Origin: Variovorax sp. IB41
Lineage (GTDB): Bacteria; Pseudomonadota; Gammaproteobacteria; Burkholderiales; Burkholderiaceae_C
DNA: 64,000 bases
Assembly (NCBI RefSeq): GCF_016405905.1
Contig: NZ_JAEFCB010000013.1
Location: forward strand, 103,236 to 167,235
Direction: 5' to 3'
The translations under genes were made by a program, and so were the position numbers. This document shows, one piece after another, positions 7,906-16,674 of this stretch; the first letter of the stretch is position 1, and each line of letters starts with the position of its first letter. The notes beneath the pieces are model-generated. The model was not told the DNA's origin, searched no databases, and saw only the letters and a program-made list of their open reading frames with translations.

Positions 7906-8895
7906 TTATTCCTTGATGTTGGCGGTCTGCACGATCTTCTGATTGCGCGCGTATTCGGCCTGCACGAATTTGCCGAACGCCTCCGGCGTGCCGCTCCCCG
8001 GCAGCGCCCCTTGCTCCATCAGCTTGGAGCGCACCCCTTCCTCCTGCAGCACCGCATTGAGTTCCTGGTTGATCTGCGCGACCACGGCCGGCGGCGTTTT
8101 CGCGGGCGCGAAGATGCCCGTCCAACTCACCATGTCGAAGCCCTTCAGGCCCGGCATCTCGTCGAAGGTGGGCACGCCGGGCAGCGCGGCCAGCCGCTTG
8201 TTGCTGGTGATGCCCAGCGCCTTGAGCCTCTTGCCGTTCACGTGCGGAATGGCGCTGGTGCTCACCAGCATCGCGAGGTCCACCTGGTTGCCGATCACGT
8301 CGGTGGCGATCTGCGCGCCGCCGCGGTACGGCACGTGCGTGACGAAGATGCCGCTGCGCTCCTTGAGCAGTTCCATCGCCAGCTGCAGCACGGTGCCCAC
8401 GCCCGAGGTGGCGTAGTTGTACTGGCCGGGCTTGGCCTTGGCGAGCTTCACGAAATCGGCGAAGGTCTGCGCTTCGAGCCCGGGCCGCGCGACCAGCACC
8501 ATCGGCGCGGTGTTCAAGAGGCCCACCGGCGCGAGATCCTTCAGCGGATCGAAGCGGAAGGCCGTCGGATTCACCAGCTTGCCGATGGCGATCGCGCTGT
8601 CCGGCCCGACCACCAGCGTGTAGCCGTCGGGCGCCGCGTTCACCGCCTTGGCCACGCCGATGGCGCCGCCCGCGCCGCTCACGTTGTCGATCACCACCGA
8701 TTGCTTCAACCGCTCGCCCAGGCGCTGCGCGACCAGCCGCGCGTTGACGTCCACGCTGCCGCCGGCCGTGTACGGAACGATCAGCGTGATGGGCTTGGCG
8801 GTTGGCCATGCCTGCGCGAGCGCGGCGGTGGGCAGGGCGGCGCAAAGTGCGGCGGCAAGAAGAAGGCGGCGGGGCGTGTTCATGGCGTGGTTCAT
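7906..8895 (-). CDS. Bug/TctC-family periplasmic solute receptor
   Basis: 329 residues. A signal peptide ends near AALAQA; the mature protein opens with WPTAKPITLIVPYTAGGSVDV, with the family ligand loop, and has NAAPDGYTLVVG. The ATG at 8895 overlaps the stop of the adenosine deaminase gene (ATGA), while an internal ATG at 8883 could also serve. Coupling to a deaminase suggests that the ligand is a nucleoside, purine or a related compound, although Bug proteins classically bind carboxylates; this is inference. No tripartite membrane components are nearby. Confidence 0.92.
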   Translation of the reverse strand: MNHAMNTPRRLLLAAALCAALPTAALAQAWPTAKPITLIVPYTAGGSVDVNARLVAQRLGERLKQSVVIDNVSGAGGAIGVAKAVNAAPDGYTLVVGPDSAIAIGKLVNPTAFRFDPLKDLAPVGLLNTAPMVLVARPGLEAQTFADFVKLAKAKPGQYNYATSGVGTVLQLAMELLKERSGIFVTHVPYRGGAQIATDVIGNQVDLAMLVSTSAIPHVNGKRLKALGITSNKRLAALPGVPTFDEMPGLKGFDMVSWTGIFAPAKTPPAVVAQINQELNAVLQEEGVRSKLMEQGALPGSGTPEAFGKFVQAEYARNQKIVQTANIKE

Positions 8896-9992
8896 CCGAG
8901 GGTGGAAGGCGTGGGTTCGGTGTCGAGGCGGGCGCGCAGCGTGTCGAACGCTTCGCTCCACTGCGTGCGCCATGCGCAGCGCTGGGTGTCGTCGATCCAT
9001 GCGCCATCGAGGCCGTTGTGCATGAAGCCGCGCAGATCGTCCAGCCCGAAGCCGAAGTCGCGCACCATCATCAGCCACGCCCCGGTGGGCGTGACCTTGT
9101 GCAGCGTCGGGTCGTCGGTGTTGGGGTGGATGCGCAGCCCGAGTCCGGGCATGCGGCGGATCGGATGGTCGATGGCCCAGCGTTCGGGCGAGAGCGTGCG
9201 CAGGTAGTACGAGTTGGTCGGCACCACGGTGAAGAGCACGCCGCGCTCGGCGCATTCGCGCGCGTAGTCGGGCTGGTCGACCACCGTGTAGCCGTGGTCG
9301 ATGCGGTCCACCTGCAGCACGTCGAGCGCGGTGCGCACATTCGTCCAGGGCATGCCGAATTCGCCGGCATGCGCGGTGGTCTTGAGGCCCGCCTTCTTCG
9401 CCGCGGCATAAGCCTCTGTGAACAGCTCGGGCGGCCGGTCGACCTCGCGGTAATCGATGCCGATGCCGATCACCTCGTCGCAGCGGTGCGCCACGACCCA
9501 CTCGACCATCTCCACCGCCGCCTCGGGGCTTGCCTCACGGTCGATGGCCGCGATAAGCCGGCCGGTGATGCCGAACTCCTGCTGCGCATCCTGCACCGCG
9601 CGCACGATCGCGGCCTGCGCCATCGCGTACGGAATGCCCGAGCCGTGCACCGTGCCGGTCGGGTTCCAGAAGAACTCCGCGTAGCGCACGTTGTGCGAGG
9701 CCGCGTCCTGCAGGTATTCGAGCGTGAGCTGGTACAGGTCGCCGGGGCCGCGCACCAGCTGCGCGTCGAGCGCGCGCAGCACCCGCAGCACGCCGACCGG
9801 CTTTTCGCCGCGCGTGTAGAAGCCCTCGATCTCGTCGGCCGCCAGCGGCGCGCCGGCGCGCAGGTTCAGCTGCTTGAAGGTCTCGTGGCGCACGGTGCCG
9901 AACAGGTGGCAGTGCAGCTCGACCTTGGGGATCGCGCGGAGGAACGATTCCAGCGTGAAGGGCGGCGAATGCGGCATGGAGGGGCTGGTCAT
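8892..9992 (-). CDS. Adenosine/adenine deaminase family protein
   Basis: 366 residues with the complete metal-dependent deaminase set: KVELHCHLFGT (HxH zinc ligands), HAGE (catalytic Glu and zinc His), DHGY and NTDDP (zinc and catalytic Asp). It hydrolyses the amino group of adenosine or a related aminopurine in the cytoplasm. The ATG at 9992 was chosen because the in-frame extension upstream runs through the AT-rich promoter region. The gene is first of a two-gene unit with the Bug receptor and is divergent from a LysR gene, which probably controls it. Confidence 0.9.
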   Translation of the reverse strand: MTSPSMPHSPPFTLESFLRAIPKVELHCHLFGTVRHETFKQLNLRAGAPLAADEIEGFYTRGEKPVGVLRVLRALDAQLVRGPGDLYQLTLEYLQDAASHNVRYAEFFWNPTGTVHGSGIPYAMAQAAIVRAVQDAQQEFGITGRLIAAIDREASPEAAVEMVEWVVAHRCDEVIGIGIDYREVDRPPELFTEAYAAAKKAGLKTTAHAGEFGMPWTNVRTALDVLQVDRIDHGYTVVDQPDYARECAERGVLFTVVPTNSYYLRTLSPERWAIDHPIRRMPGLGLRIHPNTDDPTLHKVTPTGAWLMMVRDFGFGLDDLRGFMHNGLDGAWIDDTQRCAWRTQWSEAFDTLRARLDTEPTPSTLG

Positions 9993-10032
9993 GCTGACCA
10001 GTCTAGGCAGCGCGGCCCCATAAGGAAAATTT

Positions 10033-10054
10033 TGAATTTCTATAATTTGATTCA
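10033..10054. promoter_or_regulatory. Candidate LysR binding dyad and -10 box in divergent promoter
   Basis: TGAAT-N12-ATTCA inverted repeat in an AT-rich block between the deaminase and LysR genes. A perfect TATAAT hexamer lies inside it at 10041-10046. Position and symmetry fit a LysR regulatory site; binding is inferred. Confidence 0.4.
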
Positions 10055-10087
10055 CCCGATCAATAACCGCCGCTCTCTGGAGATGCC

Positions 10088-11056
10088 ATGGCCACAGCCG
10101 CCTTGCCCCTGCGTGCGCTCACGCTGCGCCAGCTGCAGTTCTTCTCGGTGCTGGTGGAAGAAGGCCAGTTCGGCCGCGCCGCGCGCCGCCTGGCCATCAC
10201 GCAGCCCGCGCTCAGCAACGCCATCAAGCAGATGGAAAAGCTCCTCGGCGCCGAACTCCTCACCCGCTCCACCCACCGCCTCGAACTCACGCCCGTGGGC
10301 GCCGAGGTGCTCGCGCGCACCGACTTCCTGGTCAACACCTTCGAGGTGGCGCTGCGCGACATCGAAAGCACCGTGCAGCGCGGCCGTGCCTTCGTGCGCG
10401 TAGGCGTGATCCCTTCGGCCAGCGCGCGCGTGGCCGCGGTCGTGAGCGAATTCCTCGAGCAAGACGGCCAGCGCGAGGTCGAGCTGGCCTGGCGCGATGC
10501 GCCCTCGACCACCCTCCTGGCCGAACTGCGCAGCGGCCAGCTCGACATGGCGGTGGCCGCCATCACCGAGCCGCCGGGGGGCCTCACCTGCATCGACCTC
10601 TTCCGCGATCCGCTGGTGCTGGTGGTGCGCCGCGACCATCCGCTGGCCGCGGCCGGCGATGCGAACTGGGAGGCCATCGGCCGCGAACGCCTCGTGCTGT
10701 TCGAGAGCGGCAGCATGCCGGCGCTGGGCAACCCCGCGCGTGCACAGTTTGCGCAGGGCGCCGAGCCCTACCGCGTGAGCTATTCCGAAACGCTCTACGC
10801 GCTGGTGCGCAGCGGCCAGGCGCTCGGGCTGATGCCGCGCCTGTACACCACGTCGCTGCGCGACCCGGAGCTCGCGGTGGTGCCGCTGCTCAAGCCCCGC
10901 ATCGAGCGCCGCGTGGTGCTCGCCTACCTGCCGGGCCCGATGCGCAACGTGGTGGCGCAGGACCTCATCGCATTACTGCGTAACCGGTTGCCCCAAAGTG
11001 GAGAGCCCCAAGTGCGCCGTGTCACTCGGGGAACACGCGTTCGACGCCAGCCCTAG
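10088..11056 (+). CDS. LysR-family transcriptional regulator
   Basis: 322 residues. An N-terminal winged helix-turn-helix (LRQLQFFSVLVEEGQFGRAARRL, with TQPALSNAIKQME as the recognition helix) is followed by a periplasmic-binding-like effector domain from about residue 95. It probably regulates the divergent deaminase/Bug unit 95 bases away and itself. The effector would be expected to be the pathway substrate. The C-terminal 20 residues are basic and extend past the normal end of the family. Confidence 0.93.
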   Translation: MATAALPLRALTLRQLQFFSVLVEEGQFGRAARRLAITQPALSNAIKQMEKLLGAELLTRSTHRLELTPVGAEVLARTDFLVNTFEVALRDIESTVQRGRAFVRVGVIPSASARVAAVVSEFLEQDGQREVELAWRDAPSTTLLAELRSGQLDMAVAAITEPPGGLTCIDLFRDPLVLVVRRDHPLAAAGDANWEAIGRERLVLFESGSMPALGNPARAQFAQGAEPYRVSYSETLYALVRSGQALGLMPRLYTTSLRDPELAVVPLLKPRIERRVVLAYLPGPMRNVVAQDLIALLRNRLPQSGEPQVRRVTRGTRVRRQP

Positions 11057-11078
11057 CCGCGGCTAAGATGCGCCGCAC

Positions 11079-11438
11079 ATGCCTCGCCCGCTCGTCGCCG
11101 CCGTGTTCGCGATCCTCCTGTGCTGCCACGGGCTCGTGGTGTTTGCGCAGGGCCTGGTCGACGCGGCCAACCAGCGCGACGAGGTGGCGCACGTGCTCTT
11201 TGCCGACGCGTCCGCCACCACCGATGCGGTGAACACGGCCGGCGTGGCCGGTACCACGCAGCCCGCGGACGACGCGGACCTGGACATCGGCCACAGCATC
11301 GAAGCGCCCTTTGTCGAGCACCTCTTCGGCTTCGCGCCGCTGCCGGCATCGCAGCCGGAATTCGCGCCGGCGTTCGTCTCGCTGACGTACCTCGAGCGGC
11401 CCACGCGGCCGCCGCAAACTCCCGCCTTCTTCGCATAG
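11079..11438 (+). CDS. Small exported hypothetical protein
   Basis: 119 residues with an N-terminal signal peptide (hydrophobic residues about 5-22, cleavage near VVFAQG). The rest is acidic and rich in Ala, Asp and Thr, with no motif that I recognise. It begins 22 bases after the LysR gene on the same strand. The signal peptide and codon pattern argue for a real gene, but conservation could not be checked. Confidence 0.5.
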   Translation: MPRPLVAAVFAILLCCHGLVVFAQGLVDAANQRDEVAHVLFADASATTDAVNTAGVAGTTQPADDADLDIGHSIEAPFVEHLFGFAPLPASQPEFAPAFVSLTYLERPTRPPQTPAFFA

Positions 11439-11569
11439 GTCCGGGCCTCTCGCCCGCCGACCCCGCGCTTGTGCGCGCAGCCTTGCCTCATCGTTTGTGC
11501 AAGCGCCTCGCGCGATCCGCGCCATCCGTTCGCGATGGCACCGACAAGAAAGAGGAACGAGGAGAAGAC

Positions 11570-12211
11570 ATGAAGCACTCACGAGATGTCATGTTCGCGA
11601 GGCTGGCCGATTTCCGCATCGATGCCGATGCGCTGCGGCGCCATTTCCTGGCGCACGTCTGCACGCTGCCCTCGATGCCGTACCGCGACAACCGCGTGGA
11701 CTACATCGGCTGGGCCGTCACGAGCCGCGACGGCACGCTCACCGACGGCATCCGCCGCATCCCCGGCAAGCAGCCCTTCGTGCCCGGCACCGCGCGGACC
11801 GACGCCTGCTCGGGGTATCTCGCCGAGGTGATGGATGCGCTGCGCGAGACGGGCCTGGCGCCCTTTCGCGCGCGCATCATGCAGCTGGAGAGCGAGGGCG
11901 CCGAGATGCCGCTGCACACCGATGCGCTCAAGGAAACCTGGCGCCTGCACATCCCGATCGTCACCAACCCGAACTGCTTTTTCGAGTGGCAGCGCGCCGA
12001 CGGCAGCATCGAGAGCGTGCACCTGCCCGCCGACGGCTCGGCCTGGCTGGTGCGGGTGGACGTGAACCACCGCGCCGTGAACCGCAGCAACCAGCCCTCC
12101 AGCCGCGCGCACCTCTTGATGGGCCTGAACCCGGGGCCTGAATTGCGCATGCTGGCCGAGCCGTGGCTGCCGGTGTTCCAGAAGACCGACGCCTTCGCGG
12201 CGACGGACTGA
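11570..12211 (+). CDS. Aspartyl/asparaginyl beta-hydroxylase-like dioxygenase
   Basis: 213 residues. The Fe(II)/2-oxoglutarate site is visible: HTD (His116, Asp118), Arg125 in TWRLHIPI, and distal His167 in VDVNHRAVNRS. This is the pattern of the aspartyl/asparaginyl beta-hydroxylase family, which hydroxylates protein or free amino-acid side chains. No signal peptide is present, so it acts in the cytoplasm. The ATG at 11570 has AGGAACGAGGAG upstream. It is first in a same-strand run of five genes and the next gene starts 3 bases after its stop. The substrate may be a product of this cluster. Confidence 0.85.
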   Translation: MKHSRDVMFARLADFRIDADALRRHFLAHVCTLPSMPYRDNRVDYIGWAVTSRDGTLTDGIRRIPGKQPFVPGTARTDACSGYLAEVMDALRETGLAPFRARIMQLESEGAEMPLHTDALKETWRLHIPIVTNPNCFFEWQRADGSIESVHLPADGSAWLVRVDVNHRAVNRSNQPSSRAHLLMGLNPGPELRMLAEPWLPVFQKTDAFAATD

Positions 12212-12214
12212 CCG

Positions 12215-13969
12215 ATGCCCACCGATGACCTGAACGGCTTCGGCGCCTGGACATCCGCGGCGGACATCGACGCCGACCTGCACGCCTTGGGCAAGTCGGA
12301 CCAGCTGGAGCTGGGCCTCTACCGCCTGCGCAGCGCGCTGAAGGAGGAGCACGCGTTCAGCAAGGAGATTCTTCCGAGGTACCAGGACGCGCTGATCCTG
12401 TCGGGCAACGTCAATGCGGCGCTGGAGTTGCGGAGCAGCGAGCGGTGGAAAGCGGCGTTCCAGAAGGACCAGCAGGGGATGGACGTCGCGTTCACGCAGC
12501 TGATCGCGGGGCAGATCGCGCAACTGGCGCGGCGGCTGGCGCAGGTGATCGATGCGTCTCCGTTTGAATTCGCCACCTATCTGGCGGGGTTGAAAAGGCA
12601 TCACGCGGCGACCTATCAGAGCATTGCCGGTATTGCGCGGCCTTTGATCGAGGAGAAATCTTCCGAGAATCCTCAGGATTTGATTGCATTGAAATTGGCG
12701 ATCGAAGGATTTGAAGGCTATGGGGAAGATGTTCAAAAAGAAAACCTGATCGATTTCTTTGAAAGCCAGAACCACGAGACCCTTTGCAAATTCTTCCAGA
12801 CCGCGCTTCCGGCCAATGGAAAGATATTCAGGGAATTCGTCACCGATATCCTGCAGGACGAAAAAGGAATCCGGCGCCTGAAAGATACGGCCATCTGCCG
12901 CGTCCTGATTCTGGGGTGCGCTTTGCTGGACGAGGCGGTCTACGATCGGGCGCTTCAGCAGGTGCGCGAATCTGTCGCGGCTGAAAAAGGTGGCGCGGCG
13001 CTGTCCAGCGCGAGAATTGCCCGTGCATTCGGTACCGCAGTCCAAAGTCCGCCCCGCGAATTGAACAGGCAGCAACTCGATATTGCGATTTGTATTTCGG
13101 GCCAGATGCGAGGTTATGCGGAGGCTTTCGAGACCTGGAAGCACCTGCACCTCGACGGCCACCGCGTGAAATATTTCGTCCACACCTGGGAAGACACCGG
13201 CTGGCGATTTCCCGATCCGCTGTCTGGAAATGGCGTCGATCGCATATTCAAGCATGCAGCATTTGCGCAGGCCTATAAGCAGGCGGGATTTCAATACGGC
13301 CTCGAAGCGATGAAAAAGGCGTATCCGAATTTCTTTTCGATGCTGGCGGTATCTTCAACGGTCAATGAATCGGATATCAAAGCGGTCTATGGAAATGATA
13401 CGGCAATTGTCATTGAAAGCCATCAAAGGCCCGAATTCGAGAACGACACGAACAACCAGCGCAAGATGTTCTACAAGATCCAGGAAGCGCACCGCCTGAT
13501 GATGGACGACGGCGGAGCCTTCGATCTCGTGCTCAGAATAAGGCCCGACCGCACATTCCGGGCAAGCGACAAAAAACCGGACTGGATAAAAATGGCCGAA
13601 GAATGCCGCAAACAGCGCGTCATTTATTTCAATCATTTGATGGTCACCAAGACGCTTTATGCGGGCGATCAATTCGCGATCGGATCTCCGGAAGCCATCG
13701 GCTGCTACGCCAACACGCTGAAGCTCCAGACCCAGGCGATCGACGAAAAATGGTTCGGATTTCCGAGGCGCCTGCGCTCGCATTGTTCGCTCGCGCATTC
13801 GCTGTTGTTCCAGGGTGTACGGCGCCGCCCCCTCGAAAACATCGTGCCCGTCGAGGCGATGCCCGCTGCGTCCTATGGAAAGAATGAATTGCGGAAATTG
13901 CTCGCCATCGATCTACCCTCGGGACCATCGAGCGAAATGGACAAATTGCTCTGGAATTCCCTGAGTTGA
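12215..13969 (+). CDS. Glycosyltransferase-like protein, unknown N-terminal domain
   Basis: 584 residues. Residues 1-285 are helical with no recognised domain. From about residue 289 the pattern DIAICISGQMRGY, then KYFVHTWED, and LVLRIRPDRTF near residue 440, resembles putative capsular or LPS glycosyltransferases of the DUF7796-like group, whose conserved RPD motif is probably in the active site. It is cytoplasmic. It is tightly linked to the upstream dioxygenase (3-base gap) and to the downstream metalloprotease (19 bases). From about 12.6 kb the codons turn AT-rich (many aaa, gaa, att), unlike neighbouring genes, which suggests horizontal origin. The glycosyltransferase call is from motif memory only. 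Confidence 0.65.
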   Translation: MPTDDLNGFGAWTSAADIDADLHALGKSDQLELGLYRLRSALKEEHAFSKEILPRYQDALILSGNVNAALELRSSERWKAAFQKDQQGMDVAFTQLIAGQIAQLARRLAQVIDASPFEFATYLAGLKRHHAATYQSIAGIARPLIEEKSSENPQDLIALKLAIEGFEGYGEDVQKENLIDFFESQNHETLCKFFQTALPANGKIFREFVTDILQDEKGIRRLKDTAICRVLILGCALLDEAVYDRALQQVRESVAAEKGGAALSSARIARAFGTAVQSPPRELNRQQLDIAICISGQMRGYAEAFETWKHLHLDGHRVKYFVHTWEDTGWRFPDPLSGNGVDRIFKHAAFAQAYKQAGFQYGLEAMKKAYPNFFSMLAVSSTVNESDIKAVYGNDTAIVIESHQRPEFENDTNNQRKMFYKIQEAHRLMMDDGGAFDLVLRIRPDRTFRASDKKPDWIKMAEECRKQRVIYFNHLMVTKTLYAGDQFAIGSPEAIGCYANTLKLQTQAIDEKWFGFPRRLRSHCSLAHSLLFQGVRRRPLENIVPVEAMPAASYGKNELRKLLAIDLPSGPSSEMDKLLWNSLS

Positions 13970-13988
13970 AGAATTCACCGAAATAACC

Positions 13989-15101
13989 ATGCGAATATCC
14001 GCCGCAGGCGCCCCGATGCCGGCCATCCGATTGCCCTGGAAGCAGATTCTCGCGGGCGGTGCGATTGCGTACGCCGCGTGCGTGCCTTCGGTGTCCGCCC
14101 GGGAATTGCAGGAGGCGCCGGGATGCCGCAATTCCAGGAATCAGCACCGGCTCGAACTGGAACAGAAATTCGAATTCAATGGCATTCGCGTGTTCTATAC
14201 GCAATCGGGCCCGCACGCGCTGTATAGCAATGCAGATATCAATCGCAATGGCGTGCCCGATATCGTAGAAGACGCGGCGCTCCATCTGGACACCGTCCGG
14301 CAGATCTTCAACCGCAACGGCTTCCGCGATCCGCTCGCCAGCCCGAGGTTCCGGCAGGCCGAATCCATCGATATCGATTTCCTGAACTTCGATGTCTACA
14401 GCCCCGAGATCACGGACAAGCGCGGCCTGTCGTTTTCGGCGGTGATTCGCTATCCAGGCAGCAGTATTCGCGCCGATAAATGCTCGATTTCAATGGCCAT
14501 CAATTCCGCATTGAAAGGCAATCACGAGCGCGTCAAGGATTTTCTCATTCCGCATGAGTTGTTCCATTTATACCAATACGGCTACACCATGTTCCGCGCC
14601 AGCTGGTTCCTGGAAGGCATGGCCAAATGGGCGGAATGGGTCACGCTGGCGGAAAACGATCGCAATCCGAAATTGTGGAACACGCCATTGCCTTCGTCAT
14701 TGCGGGAATTGAACGAACAGGTTTTTCTCAATCCCAATCCCTATGACGTCAGGCATTTCTGGAACCGGTTGGCGGAACTCGTCAAGAAAAAGGAATTTCC
14801 CATGATCATTCCCCCGGAATTGCGGGACCGGAAATTCGCCGATGGCACGCCGGTGATCAAGGACAACATCTGGCGCGGCCGCGCCCTGATGCTCAAGATC
14901 CTGGAAGGGCTGGACGCAGAAGACGACGTGGTCGGCCAGGAAAGGAACCTGCCGCCCTACGCCTGGGCCAACGAAGACCAGCGCGCCGCGGTCCACAACC
15001 CCCGGCTCATGAAAATCGTGCAGCGTGCGTTGGCGTCTTATTCGATTTCGGGCGCGGAGGTCAAACAATTCCTCGCCATCGACCTGGGGCCAGCGCAGTG
15101 A
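13989..15101 (+). CDS. Secreted zinc metalloprotease-like protein (HExxH)
   Basis: 370 residues with a signal peptide ending near SVSARE (about residue 37). The calcium-loop-like DINRNGVPDIVED lies near residue 83. The zinc site is HELFH at His189-His193, with a likely third ligand Glu209 in WFLEGMAKW. This layout matches the MXAN_6640-type putative secreted metalloproteases. It is exported, probably acting in the periplasm or outside. Codon use is AT-rich relative to the window. The downstream gene starts with GTG overlapping this stop, so translation is coupled, an unusual pairing of a protease with a cytoplasmic kinase. Confidence 0.8.
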   Translation: MRISAAGAPMPAIRLPWKQILAGGAIAYAACVPSVSARELQEAPGCRNSRNQHRLELEQKFEFNGIRVFYTQSGPHALYSNADINRNGVPDIVEDAALHLDTVRQIFNRNGFRDPLASPRFRQAESIDIDFLNFDVYSPEITDKRGLSFSAVIRYPGSSIRADKCSISMAINSALKGNHERVKDFLIPHELFHLYQYGYTMFRASWFLEGMAKWAEWVTLAENDRNPKLWNTPLPSSLRELNEQVFLNPNPYDVRHFWNRLAELVKKKEFPMIIPPELRDRKFADGTPVIKDNIWRGRALMLKILEGLDAEDDVVGQERNLPPYAWANEDQRAAVHNPRLMKIVQRALASYSISGAEVKQFLAIDLGPAQ

Positions 15102-16666
15102 TCGTCATCACTTCCGCCGCCTACGTCGATTCGGAATTGCAATCGGAATTCGGCCGCCTGCCGCCCGCCTTTCTGCCCGTGGGCAACCGGCGCCTGTTCC
15201 TGCGGCAGTTCGCGGTGCTGCAGGCGCGCTTTCCCGGCGAGGCCATCTATCTTTCGCTGCCCGAGAGCTACGCCATCCCGCACCGCGACGTGCGCGCGCT
15301 CGAGGCGCAGGCGGTGCAGGTGCTGCGGGTGCCCGACGGGCTCACGCTGGCCGATTCGGTGCTGTTCTCGATCAACACCATCGGCAACTACGGCGAGGGG
15401 CTGCGCATCCTGCACGGCGACACGCTGATCGAGGACCTTCCGCCCGCCTGGGACTGCCTCTGCGTGGCCGAGTCCGCGGACGATTACGACTGGCACGTCG
15501 ACCAGGGGCCCGACGCCGGCACGCGCGTGTGGTGCGGCTACTTCGCCTTCCACTCGGTGGGGCGGCTGGCCAAGTGCCTGGTGGCGGCGCGCGGCGCGTT
15601 CGAGAAGGCCGTCTCGGCCTACGACGAGGCCTGCTACCTGGAGCGGGTGCACACCGACAAGTGGTCGGACTTCGGACACGTCAACACCTTCTACCGATCG
15701 CGCGCGCAGATCACCACGCAGCGCGCGTTCAACGACCTGGCGATCGGCGACCGCCGGGTGCGCAAGACGGGCAGGCCTGCCGAGAAGATCAAGGCCGAGG
15801 CGCAGTGGTTCGGCGCGCTGCCGCCGCGCCTTCGCGTGTACGCGCCGCAGCTGCTGGACCACGGCCCGGTCGCGCCCGACGGCTACGGCTACGAGCTGGA
15901 GTACCTGTGCATGGCGCCGCTCAACGAGCTGTACGTGCACGGCTGCAACTCGACGGCATTCTGGTCGCGCGTGTTCAAGCACCTGGCCGACTGGCTGGCC
16001 GCCTGCCAGTCGGCCGTGCCGTTGAGCGACAGCCAGCGGCAGGTCGTGGCCGAAGACAGCCGCGGCATGCTCGCGGAAAAGACCCGGGCGCGCATGAACG
16101 CCTATGCCGACGGTTGCGGCCTGAGCGTGTCGGCGCCCACGCGGCTGAACGGCCGCACGCTGCCGTCGCTTTCGGACATCCTGGACCGCTGCATCGAGGC
16201 CGCGGCGCGCGTGCCGCTGGTGCCGGGCGTGATGCACGGCGACCTGTGCCTGAGCAACATCCTGTTCGACACGCGCTCGGACTGCATCAAGGTGATCGAT
16301 CCGCGCGGCCTCAATTTCCGCGGCGAGGCGCGCCTGGTGGGCGACCTGCGCTACGACCTCGCGAAGCTCGCGCATTCGGTGCTGGGCCTGTACGACTACA
16401 TCGTGGCCGACGCCTTCGACATCGACGAGGGCACGGGGCTGGACTTCCAGCTGCGCATCCACGCCGACGAAGACGCGGCCGCGATCCAGAAGCTGTTCGC
16501 GGGCCTGCCGCTTCTGAACGGCATGACGGCGCGGCATGTGGCGCCCATCACCGTCATGCTGTTCCTGTCGATGCTGCCGCTGCACCAGGACACGCCGCGC
16601 CGCCAGCGCGCGATGCTCGCCAACGCACTGCGCCTTTACGAGCTCATGGCGCACATGGAGCACTGA
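15098..16666 (+). CDS. Fusion of nucleotidyltransferase-like and choline/aminoglycoside-kinase-like domains
   Basis: 522 residues from a GTG overlapping the previous stop (GTGA). Residues 1-230 resemble a sugar-nucleotidyltransferase fold (LPPAFLPVGNRRLF) but lack a clear GxGxR loop, so this half may be inactive. Residues about 240-522 carry the kinase motifs: HGDLCLSNILFD (Asp382, Asn387) and IDPRG (Asp401), as in choline/ethanolamine and aminoglycoside phosphotransferases. The likely job is to phosphorylate a small alcohol or sugar for CDP or NDP activation by the next gene product. It is cytoplasmic. Confidence 0.75.
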   Translation: MIVITSAAYVDSELQSEFGRLPPAFLPVGNRRLFLRQFAVLQARFPGEAIYLSLPESYAIPHRDVRALEAQAVQVLRVPDGLTLADSVLFSINTIGNYGEGLRILHGDTLIEDLPPAWDCLCVAESADDYDWHVDQGPDAGTRVWCGYFAFHSVGRLAKCLVAARGAFEKAVSAYDEACYLERVHTDKWSDFGHVNTFYRSRAQITTQRAFNDLAIGDRRVRKTGRPAEKIKAEAQWFGALPPRLRVYAPQLLDHGPVAPDGYGYELEYLCMAPLNELYVHGCNSTAFWSRVFKHLADWLAACQSAVPLSDSQRQVVAEDSRGMLAEKTRARMNAYADGCGLSVSAPTRLNGRTLPSLSDILDRCIEAAARVPLVPGVMHGDLCLSNILFDTRSDCIKVIDPRGLNFRGEARLVGDLRYDLAKLAHSVLGLYDYIVADAFDIDEGTGLDFQLRIHADEDAAAIQKLFAGLPLLNGMTARHVAPITVMLFLSMLPLHQDTPRRQRAMLANALRLYELMAHMEH

Positions 16667-16674
16667 GAAAAAAC

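Noticed and set aside
15038..16663. Open frame on the - strand opposite the kinase fusion
   Set aside because: Antisense shadow rich in Arg, His and Ala without motifs; the + strand has the HGDxxxxN and DPRG kinase motifs.
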